DNA of 64,000 bases, from positions 496,001 through 560,000 of the forward strand of contig NHNW01000016.1 of NCBI GenBank assembly GCA_002786025.1, given 5' to 3'. The DNA comes from Zasmidium citrigriseum (Eukaryota > Ascomycota > Dothideomycetes > Mycosphaerellales > Mycosphaerellaceae). The translations under genes and the position numbers were made by a program. The notes beneath the pieces were generated by a model. The model had not been told where the DNA came from, searched no databases, and saw only the letters and a list, made by a program, of their open reading frames with translations. Of this stretch, positions 54,640 through 64,000 are shown in pieces; within the stretch, counting starts at the first letter, position 1, and each line of letters starts with the position of its first letter.

Positions 54640-57600
54640 AGCTTTAGTCAAAACGCTCCTCGCAAAAAACTAACTTCACAACCACTGGTCGTATACATAT
54701 TAAAATACTTCGAGGCCATAGAGCGGGCAATTGCGAGTTCAACCGTGTAAAAATCGTATTAATCTAACGAGTAGTTGTCGTATAACAGCCCCTATCGGAA
54801 GCCTACTTGCGGCTAGCTATAGGCTAGCAAACACACCTATTTACCAACCTTCTAGAATCACCTACGCGACGCGTAGCGGAGGGTAACTAGACGCGTCCGA
54901 ACATATTACCGTAAGTCGCGAGCTCTTAATCCTTATCCTTCTTCCTATATAGACCTAGAGGGCAAATCGATAGCGACAGTAAGGTACCCCAACTACTTCT
55001 AAAGGCATCTAGGCATACTTTCTAACCTAATTTAGTATCCCTTACTAAGTTTAAGCTGCTATTATTACCTAAGTTCGAGTACTAGGAGGTCGGATATCCG
55101 AAGGCTCGAGCTAGCTATATTAAAACTACTAAATCGACACTAAACTAACCCTAAACTACTACTAATACACCCGAGTCTATCTAGTAGCTACTAGCAATTA
55201 TAGTATAAGACGCGGATATGCCTAACTAGTCCGCGCTACTAGATAATCCCCTCGGAGCGGCGGCGGCTACTAATCTAGAGCCTAGATCCGAGCTCGAGCT
55301 ATTTAGTAATATATTAGAGGGCTTCCTTAATATATTAGGAGAGGAGACTTAGTAGTAGCGGGGCTAGCAGCCTAAAGGAGAGGAGTCCGACGATAAGGAT
55401 TAGGGTGCCGAGGATTAGGGTACCAAGGAGTAATTACTACGCTAACGTAACCGTCTCCGACGTACAGTAGCCGAGTCTATATCGTATTAAGAATAAGAGA
55501 CTGACGAAGACGATTTCGAGAGCGAGTCCGACCGTAGACTAGGTAGTAGTAACGACGATAGCGACTAAGAAGAAGAAGATGCCGAGGACTATAAGACTAA
55601 AGATAACGACGACGATAATAATAACGAGGACGACGACGACGACGACGACGATACCGCCGCTACAACTACTGCTCCAACTCCTCGCAAGACTCCTCGGAGT
55701 CGCAAGCGTAAGACTACTCGCAAGTCTTTAAAGTCAAGGCCTTAGAAGTATATCGATATTCGCTAGCTTATAAGGGATAAGGATATCACCCCGCTAGACT
55801 TTATCGAGATGTGGGTTAGCGAGCTAGGCACACGTATATATCGTAACCATGTAAAGAAGTTGGTTACTACTATACTACGAGAACAGCTCGTAAGCATACG
55901 GACACTCCGCTCTAAGTTAAAGGCCCTCGTACGCCTGTAGAAGCCCTTCTTCTAGAAGTATAATCTAGAATAGGCTATCGAGAAGAAGAGCTTATCTAAG
56001 ATAGACGAGATTATCCAAGAGACCGCTCTAGAGTAGTACCGCCTTCTTTAATGCTTGCTACCGTATTACAAGGTAACCGCTAAGGACGCTAAGATAGGTA
56101 CCGGTATAGCTAACGACAAGCATAAGCGTATCTAGAAGCGTATCGCTATAATAACTTAAATTGTGGTACGATCTATCGCCTTAAAGAAGTCGTCCTAGTA
56201 GTCTAAGTCCCTTAGCCTATAGCTGTACACCTCTAGCGTAAAGCGGAGGGTCGTCGATATCTTTAGCAGTATAGGGCTCTATAGCTTATATCGTACCCTT
56301 CAACGCCTAGCAAAGAAGACGGCCTAAGCTAACCGTAAGCGTATAGCAGACATCGCGAAGTTAAGCTACTAGTAGACCTTAACGTATAACAACTTCTACG
56401 TGTCTAAGAATCGCAAGGGAGTCTAGGAGATCGGCGGTGGCACTAAGTAGCAGAACATAACGACGTCGTATCTAGCTATTTATAATTCGATCCCTAAAGG
56501 TGGACTAACTAAGGACATACTCGATCTAAGGAAGTATCTGTCGCCGAGGGATATTATTAAATTAATCTTAGGTGACAGGTTCCGGAAGAAGACGACCTTG
56601 TACTATATAGAGTAGGCTATTAACGTGCTGTTCGGTAAGGAGCTTAAGGAGCTATTCAAGAAGTTCAACTTTAAGAAGACTAACTATACCTTCTATAAGA
56701 TATTCTAGGGTGGCAATGCGAAGGAGCGCTTTGTCTAGCTAGAAATTAAGATTAAACCCTTAAAGAAGACTAAGATTATCTCGCTACTAGTCTTAATACA
56801 CGACGAATCTTCGATTACTAGTACGTACGAGGTCTACAACGATATCCTCTAGAACTTCCTCAAGCTAGATCTAGACGACGACGCCTTCTAGGAGGAACTA
56901 TATATCTTTATCGGTAACTAGATAACAGTTAACCGCAACCGAAGCGTTAAGGCGGAGAGTGTTGAAAGCAAGAAGGCGTATAACCGTAAGGAGTTTATCG
57001 TTCCCTACCTAGTACTCTTCTATATCGAAGTTAACCTTTGTAGGATAGTTATGAAGACGCACTATAGCACTAACAGTAATAGAGAGTTGCTTGCCTATTC
57101 TTTAAAGGAAGATACTCGCTACTTCGGTATCTAGGGGTTATCGAAAGACAGGCTAAAGCACTACCTACTTCGTAACCTCCTTAACCGTACGTATCGCTCT
57201 CGTATAGGTGCCCTCTTTATGCAAGAGCTCGTCGACATAGGTAAGCTCGACTTTGCGGCTACTACTCGCGATGCCCGGGCTAACGATAGTAACGGTAACG
57301 GTAAAGCCGGTTCTAGTAAGATTAATATTATTAAGGGGGTGATCTTAAAGCTAAAGCTATTTAACTACTTTACTATTATAGATAATATCTACTAGAAGGT
57401 GTTTACCTAGGAAGCGTAGCGTAGCAAGCAGGCCGCCGCCGCCGCCGGTTCGTTAAGTTAAGCCGGTTCGTTAAGTTAAGCCGGCCTAGAGGTAGAGGAT
57501 CTAGCCTTTACTACTATAGCCCGAATAATAAAGGAGATCGAGAACACTATAACTATCTACACGGCTACGCGGAAGATAGATACTAGCTAGGTTAGCCGTA

Positions 57601-58440
57601 TGATCGACTACTTAATCCTAGCCTTCTTCGGAGCCAATATACTTAACTACGGCCGTAAGATACTGCATTTGAAGTATTTGCTTACCACTTCGAAGAAGCC
57701 ACTTCGAGAGGCTATTCTAAACAGCTCTATCGTCAATCTAACTAGTAAGAAGGGTAGGGGACTAGCGGCCGATAAGCTTAACGAGCTACACAACCTAGAT
57801 TACGCCCTCGATATTAAGGCTCGTAGTAACTCGACTCATAATCTCGTAGCTACTATAGAGCTTATCTCTTAGAATTGTAAGCTAGCTCGTATGATAAGGG
57901 ACATGTTTAAAGCGCTTAGTCTAGTAGAGACCAACTACTATACCGAGAAGAAGGTAGTAAGCAACGTCTTCGTATACGCTAAGAAGTTGCAGAGCGAGGG
58001 ACTCGTTAAGCCATAGAACCGTGCTATCGGTTAGAGCTAGGACTAGGGCTAGAACGGCCTGTTAGACGACATCTAGTCTCTTAGAGCCGTAGAACTCGTC
58101 GACGCTATTAACAAGCTAAATGTCTCTAACTAGCGCCTCGTTAGCCGTATTACTACTAGTAGCAACGACGCTATTATCGAGAATCCACTAGATAGCGACG
58201 CTGTCGAGCGTATCTCTAGCACCGATCGTAGTAGCACTACTACGGGTATTATCGACAACGACTCTACTAGCGTTTACCTACTATACATCGATATAGATAG
58301 CTACGAGCATATCGAGTTAGCGATAATAGATCTCACCGAAGATAGCAGCGCTAGAATCGGAGCTGGAATTGCAGGTAGACTAGGCGGAGTAGGGGATATA
58401 TTATCGAGTAAGTTCTAGGCGTAACTAAGAGGTTATCTAT
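54640..58440 (+). mobile_element. RIP-decayed repeat element encoding a DUF6589-type protein
   Basis: The stretch is rich in CTAG/TAGC and poor in intact genes. One plus-strand frame can be followed from about 56.3 to 58.4 kb, broken almost only by TAG codons, with two TAA in a small duplication. The only uninterrupted part over 60 codons is 57600-57872, with FFGANILNYGRKILHLKYLL, REAILNSSIVNLTSKKGRGL and LHNLDYALDIKARSNS. This order resembles the DUF6589 domain of fungal repeat-encoded proteins. An acidic (GAC)n run lies at 55628-55650. A 10-bp direct repeat (caaaacgctc at 54649-54658 and 58567-58576) may be a target-site duplication. The family call is tentative. Confidence 0.6.
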
Positions 58441-59302
58441 TTGCCTAGCATAAATAACTAGAAGAAGGTTTTGTACGCGGTAGTCTGACTAGAAGAAGGT
58501 TTTGTGCGTAGCGGTTTAACTAGTAGATAGATAGTAGGGTTTGTATTTAACAAGTGTAATCGCGTACAAAACGCTCGATAGACGTAGAGTATTAACGTAG
58601 GCTAGTATTCAAATAAATTCGTTTCATTACTTCTTCTCTTCTTTACTTTAGTAGCAATATAGTATACGCCCTCGGCGCCGTCGTTATTATATCCGTCGTT
58701 ATTGCTGCCACTGCCGCTGCTATCTTTTACAAGTCGTTTGCTTGTGCTAGTCGTAGCACCCTTGAGCCCGTTACTATCGAGCCAGCCAACGTGGTCGAGC
58801 TAGCGATAGTCGAGCCGGAGAGAGATCCTTAGGTAGATAAGGTGCTTGCTCTTGTTAAGCTACTGTAAGTGATTCGAATTGTATACCGTCCGTCCATTAG
58901 CACTAATATAGATACAGTATTGCCGATTCATCGCCACCGTCGCCGTCATCGCAAGAACAGTAGCGGCGGCGGCTTAATTAGCTCTTCGCTTGCTTTGATT
59001 CGAATAGAGAGCTATCGCTAGCGCTACAAGCAACACGTCCTGCCTTCGGCCGTCTGCGCCGTGTTCCGCGTCCGGTAACATCTGTAGTGCCTACAGCCGC
59101 TCCTGTCGACGTCTACGATGTACCTGAAAGTGATAGTAAGGCGGTTCTAGCACCAGCTCCAACTCCAGGTCCAACACTAGCTCCAACTCCAGCTCCAACT
59201 TTGACACGAAGCGGTGGGCCATTTCGTCCTCGTGTCTAGTATTACCGGCCTGTCGTTCAAGGGCGTTATTATAGGATTCTGAGTCAAGCCCAGTTCGACA
59301 GC
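58441..59302. other. repeat-derived DNA, partly decayed
   Basis: Two copies of actagaagaaggttttgt, about 25 bp apart (58467 and 58492), begin this stretch. Further right are Arg/Pro-rich open segments and short CCAGCTCCAACT-type repeats (59153-59205). No intact gene is seen. Confidence 0.45.
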
Positions 59303-59520
59303 TTGAAGGAGGCTAAGAAGCGCCGCTATTCTCATGTTGGCAGGATTAAGGAAGTAGAAGGGGTCTCACAAGTTCGTACGGTTGCTTGTCGACGGTGCCA
59401 TGGCCAGCAAGATAGCTCGCAATGTGTTGAATATACGCCTGCTGCTGCCCGGCAGTATGAGGGCAAAAAGGGTGTTGGCAAATGTGCCCGTTGCCGCTAG
59501 GCTCGCAAGCCGTGCGAGTA
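59303..59520 (+). pseudogene. relic with CxxC..C..CxxC cluster
   Basis: A 65-codon open frame encodes VACRRCHGQQ, then C, then GKCARCR before a TAG. After the TAG the frame continues ARKPCE, so the TAG likely replaces Gln. The spacing is like a small zinc knuckle found in repeat-encoded fungal proteins. The frame upstream also has a single TAG. I treat it as a repeat relic. Confidence 0.4.
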
Positions 59521-59568
59521 GATCGCTGTCATCGAAAGAGCACTCAGCTCGCTGTCTTGCCGCCCTTG

Positions 59569-59676
59569 TCCGGTCCAGTCTTCCAGTCCGGTCCAGTCTT
59601 CCAGTCCGGTCCAGTCTTCCAGTCCGGTCCAGTCTTCCAGTCCGGTCCAGTCTTCCAGTCCGGTCCAGTCTTCCAG
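59569..59676. repeat. minisatellite, six exact 18-bp units
   Basis: The unit tccggtccagtcttccag is repeated six times without change and followed by a partial unit. It is a multiple of three, so all six frames stay open through it, which creates spurious long frames on both strands. Confidence 0.92.
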
Positions 59677-60219
59677 TCCAGTCGACCGTCAACGCCCCCT
59701 TTATGCCTCCACCCCCTGCACCCCCTCCACCTCCTCGAGCACCTCCACCCTCCAAACACCCCCTCTTCATGCCCTCCAGTTCCCAGACGCCGCCGCCGCG
59801 GCCATGTTCCGCTGCGGGAGCTCCCGCCTATTGTCGCCTTCACTCTGATATTGTCGCCGCCGCCAATCTCACCTGCGCTGACGTCATCGCCGCTGCTGCC
59901 TGCGCGAGATCAAAACTTCGTCGCTCGCGCTCTTCCTTCTTCTTCCTTTCATCCACCTCCGCACCTCCACAATCTACCACCATGAGCCTGCAACAGCGTG
60001 TCGCACAGAAGTCGGGCGTGGCGGTGGTGACTGGCAGGCATGCGAAGAGATCCGTCCAGCTCAACGACGTAAAACCGAGCGGCAGGCCAGCTACTGTCTG
60101 CCTTATCAAACAACCGAGCACCCGCAGCGGCCTATCAGTCCAGCCAACGACGTAAAACTGAGCAATTGGGCCTATCTCGTCCTTGCGAATGACGTTAAAC
60201 TGAGCCGTGATGCTGAGGT
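59677..60219. other. low-complexity repeat-flank DNA
   Basis: Pro/Ser-type low-complexity sequence, then scattered gacgtaaaac(c/t)gagc motifs (about 60065 and 60149) related to the 28-bp repeats that follow. No supportable gene. Confidence 0.4.
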
Positions 60220-60380
60220 TCGTCAAACTCAGCCGTCTTGCCGGGTGTCGTCAAACTCAGCCGTCTTGCCGGGTGTCGTCAAACTCGGTCGCCTGCCAGG
60301 GCGATATCTGAGCCGTCTTGACTGAGTGCCGTCAAACTCAGCCGTCTTGCTAGGTGCCGTCAAACCCAGCCGTCCTGCTC
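60220..60380. repeat. 28-bp tandem repeat (cgtcaaactcagccgtcttg)
   Basis: Units start at 60220, 60248 and 60276 (the third diverged), and related units occur at about 60330 and 60358. The core is cgtcaaactcagccgtcttg followed by ccgggtgt or variants. Reverse-related gacgt(t/a)aaactgagc motifs flank both sides. Confidence 0.75.
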
Positions 60381-62250
60381 ATGACGTTAAACTGCGCGCC
60401 TTGATGCTGCCGCTGCCCACCGGAATCGATGAGATTCTAATGGATAAGGTGGCATCTTGGTCTTGTTGTTTAGTCTTCTTCGCCCGCCTGGGTCCATCTC
60501 TTCAGTTTCACGGCTGCTGTCGAGGTGCTTAGCGAGGCACCTCTCTCACCTGCGCGGTCGCTCCAAGCAGGCCTGGCATGAGGGTCGACTGGTTACTTGG
60601 CCGGCCTTCTGAGAGGCGTGGGGTTTGGGGGCTCGTCTTGAAGCGTCCTTAAGGGAGGCTCTTGCGGCGCAAGGTATGCGATACATCCACCACCAAATGT
60701 CGAGCCACGACACCAAACTGGCGGCTGGCTGCCCTGCTTCAACGGCCCTTGGCTGTTGAGGGTGTGGTATCCAGTCTTACGTCCCTCAGCGTACTTCGGT
60801 AGGCTCTTGGACTCTTTCATCAAACCACACGGTCTCACTCGGCCACAAAAGAGGCGTCATGTGTCAGTCGTTATCTGACATCGTCGGTTACAGAGTTCTG
60901 ACTCTTGGGCTTGTCCCTTGAGATACCTGAGGCTCGTGAGATCAGACAGATTGAATCTGCTTCTGGTTGTTGACAACCGGCGCCGTGTATATCCTCAGCC
61001 CTTTCATGCCTGAACTGGCTCGAAGGTCCACTGTGGGTTGCCGGTCTGCTTGCGGAACTGACACTCCTGGTTGATGAGATTGGCACTTCACTTGCTTGCA
61101 TTGCACAATGCCTGCAAGAATGCTGCCAAACCTCATCCTCCACGGTGTACTGATGATCTACACTGCCCTTCTCGGCCTCTGGCTTCGGTCACTGGCTTGT
61201 CGCGGCGAAGGGTGTTGTTTCCTGGCTCCGGCTGGTCGACACGATACCTGGTAGAGAAGAGGATCTTGTGCTGAACCTTGGATCCCTGTATCCTCATGGC
61301 CTGCATATAAGGTTCCCGTTCCGCCTGCCTGCTCACTTCGGTGATGACAGGCAGTAGTGCTGTACATGTTTCTCTGGGCCAGCCTGGGGCGATGAGTGCA
61401 CCTTCTGGTGATGAGGGCGATGGATTCGGTGATGAGATGAAGTCGGCTTCGTGCAGGTGGATTCGGCGGCTTCGTGCAGTCGACGAGGAAGTGGCGGGCG
61501 GGCGGGCGGTGCTGGACGCGAGTGGAGGGCATTGATGGACGTTGGCGATGGATTGGCGATGGATTCGGTGGTGTGTTGATGATATGTTGACGTTGAAGTA
61601 AGTTGATGATGGAGAAGCTGGGATTTGGTGGGAGCGTGATCAAAGCTACGCGCAGAACCGCGCTTTCTACGCAGGCACGTCGACCTCGGCTCCCTTAGCT
61701 TCCCAAATCCTCCCCAAGACAACAACACCCTTCGATTCATCACCAACGCTATCGAATCCATCACGAACCCCATTAAACCTATCACGAACGAAGATTAAAT
61801 GCTACGAGGGAGGTTCTCTGAGACTAGAAACATGCCATTTGCTATCTACGAGCCTTTGCCAACCTCTGCAACAAGCCATCTACTGTCTACCAGCGTCTAT
61901 TCCAGTCTCGCCATGGACCTGTATATCCACCGTCTATTCAAGAGTTACGAGCCCCAGGCAGGTGGTCTTTGAGCAAGAGGCAGAGAGCACGTCAAGGTCT
62001 GGGGATGCGGTTTAGCATACAATGGCAGCTCTGTGCGCAATAAGATGGATTGCGCACAAAACCGATCCTCCTCAACGCCGGCCACCTCTCAGACTGCCCA
62101 AACCCTCGGCCAGGCCTGCCTCCTGCTAGCGGATCTTCTGTGACTTCTGCCGGTCACGCTTTGCACGCCCAGACGGGCTCAGCATCTCAATCTCAGAGGA
62201 TGTCGGGCTGTTGTTGCCAGCAGCACCACCAACAGGCGTCTGTGGACGGC
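60381..62250. other. about 1.9 kb without a supportable gene
   Basis: Base composition is near normal here, not RIP-like. Only short frames without motifs are seen. A 9-bp inverted repeat, tgtgcgcaa/ttgcgcaca, lies at 62032-62058. Confidence 0.4.
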
Positions 62251-64000
62251 GAGAGCTAGATCGTGGTAGCCGGACTACCTTCTTGCCCTTCTCTCTCTTC
62301 TTCTAGGCTAGCCGAGCTGAGGGACTGCTAGCATCCAGACGCTCCTCAAGCAACAGATCACCGTCACCGTCGTCGTCGTCCAGATCGATATTAGACAATC
62401 CAGCTTCAATAGCAGCCCAGTTCTCACGCTCCTTGCGAGACGGCGTGCGACTGCGACCGCTCGGCGTACGCTAAGGAGACTCAATCTCTTGGTTCAGATT
62501 GCGGCGAGCGGCTCTTAGGTACGCTTAAGCCTCCTCGTTAGTAACTAGAGTCCAATCTGGATCGTCGGTAGCACCACCACGCCAGCCGGTTAGAGTCTAA
62601 CCTAGCTTAGCAAGACGCAATCGACTACTAGCTCGACCTGCTAATTCCACTTCGTCCATTCTACTTACTCCACGCTTATTACTAGCTCTACCTAGACGGT
62701 CGTCGGTTGTGCTTACGCCTACTTAAGAAGACGATACGCTTAAGCCTAGCTTAAGCTTTCGATAAAGACCGAGGGTAGCCTTCGCAGACTTCTAGTTGCT
62801 AGTATTAGCTTTAGATTGGCGCTCTTCTAGTGTCTAGCTAGCAGGCTGCTCTTTACTCGGCGTAGTAGTAGGCTCCTCCTCCGTTCTACTAGCCTCCTTA
62901 GCTATATTCTTCTCCTTGTTACGCTTCCTCTATACTACTAACAGCTCCTAACGTATTCTAAATACCTCTAGTATAATACAGTTCATCTTAGCTATTAATC
63001 TATCGAGTAGAATCTCCTATCTTCGGTTTCCGTCGTTTAGCTAACGTATGAATTCGATAGCCTTCTCGTTCATGCGCTCGCGGTTAACTGTGCTAAACTT
63101 CTTAATAGTCTTCGCGTAATTTGGATTGAAGATATCGCGAAGGAGCTACTATAGGATACGATTAGGTACTAGAACGTTAGATAGCATGTTAAACAGCCAG
63201 TTACTATACGGATCCGTAAATACCTAGTTAGCCCGACGAGTAACCTATACCTAGATATCTAGTAAGGCGAGTGCTAGTATTGTTCTAGCGATTGGCTTCG
63301 TCGGCTTCTTCTTACGAGTAGGTAGTTCCCGCTAAAATAGCAGCTCGAGTAGCTTTAGGTTACATATACTATAGCACTCTAGTATCTACACGACCTTGTC
63401 TAGCTCGTACATACGCTCCTGTTCGCAGAGGTACTTATTAATAATCTTACGCTAGTAGCGACGCTTCCTCGGATTAGTACTGTACCGGGTATTCTAAGCA
63501 GCTCGCTAGATGTCTAGAATACTATCGCGGGCCTTTATTTCCTTCGCGTTCTAGTCCTTCTTAGACGTATTGTTTGTAATAGCGTCCTCAACAGCCTAGG
63601 TAGTATCGCTATCGGCTAGGGCTAGGGCCGTATCTATAAGATCTAGAACGAAGTCGAGGGGGTTATCCTAGATATTATCGAAGACTAAATTATCGACACT
63701 ACTAAAAAGAACATCGTCCTTATCGACGTCCTCGTTATTAATACCTATAATTTGTCGTAGGTTACTACGACGGGTAGGGACGTACTCTCGACGGCTATAC
63801 GTTAGCTCTTCGATATCGCCCTCTTCGACTTCGACGACCCTTGGAATAAGTAACTTGTAGCTAGAACCTGCTAGCAAACGCCTCTAGCTGTCGTCGATAT
63901 AGTACGGGATATAGAAGACTACTAGCGCCTAGAGATCCTTCAAACGAGCAGCACGACTAGCCTTCTAGAGACCGTTATCGATGTCCTTAGTAATAGGCTA
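62251..64000 (-). mobile_element. second RIP-decayed element, minus strand, runs off the window
   Basis: Minus-strand reading from the right edge gives protein-like stretches broken mainly by TAG. The longest intact piece, 63877-63668, contains SYKLLIPRVVEVEEGDIEEL and SRREYVPTRRSNLRQIIG. Downstream are Lys/Arg/Glu-rich helical stretches and a Ser/Arg-rich tail. The 5' part lies beyond position 64000. I do not recognise the family; a repeat-encoded protein is inferred from decay and location. Confidence 0.5.

Noticed and set aside
55628..55650. (GAC)n run or other short repeats as a CRISPR array
   Set aside because: A simple trinucleotide run without spacers, in a eukaryotic genome.
56300..58440. 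TAG read as glutamine by an altered genetic code
   Set aside because: Genes elsewhere in the window use TAG as a normal stop (PRP17, SDR, EF-G). Decay of a repeat explains the pattern better.
59366..60155. Long frames on both strands through the 18-bp minisatellite
   Set aside because: The unit is a multiple of three and keeps all frames open. The frames have repeat-only content.

Overview
This window looks like nuclear DNA of a filamentous ascomycete, probably a dothideomycete near Mycosphaerellales. Genes are compact and carry introns of about 48-64 bp with GT..AG borders and ctgac/ctaac-like branch sites. Conserved single-copy fungal genes are present (NOG2, the PET123/mS26 mitochondrial ribosomal protein, PRP17, mitochondrial EF-G, an RBR ubiquitin ligase). 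The right end holds repeat DNA decayed in the manner of repeat-induced point mutation (RIP). Genus and species cannot be read from the sequence with confidence.

Layout. 0-5.8 kb: a small secreted Gly/Asn-rich protein, an unresolved coding-like stretch, then NOG2 and PET123 head to head. 6.1-16.8 kb: a tandem array of five same-strand paralogs that combine a fork-head-like N-terminal segment with a 2EXR/F-box-like motif, interrupted by a secreted proline-rich repeat protein. 17.3-26.5 kb: a small NTF2-like candidate, a GPI-anchored Cys/Pro-rich wall protein, an RBR E3 ligase, a BSD-domain protein and a CNNM/MAM3-like membrane protein, followed by an assembly gap inside a poly-C run. 28.4-31 kb: a GC-rich repeated leader and a 623-residue protein of unknown function. 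31.3-39.3 kb: a second tandem array, with three intact coiled-coil paralogs of unknown function and two decayed copies. 39.4-44.8 kb: a short-chain dehydrogenase, PRP17 and mitochondrial EF-G. 45.6-52.6 kb: a Zn2Cys6 regulator, an anion:cation-symporter-type MFS transporter and a cytosolic GH31 glycosidase, which could be a small catabolic cluster. 52.7-54.5 kb: a tRNA-like element with an intron-like insert and two small genes with zinc-binding-type cysteines. 54.6-64 kb: no intact gene. It holds a DUF6589-type repeat element on the plus strand whose interruptions are nearly all TAG, minisatellites, and a second decayed element on the minus strand that runs off the window.

How the genes relate. 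The housekeeping genes are unrelated to each other but sit in head-to-head pairs that share short promoters. The two tandem families are the most unusual content. Each is a lineage-type expansion with copies at different stages of divergence or decay. Family names and functions are assigned by eye from motifs; no database search was possible.
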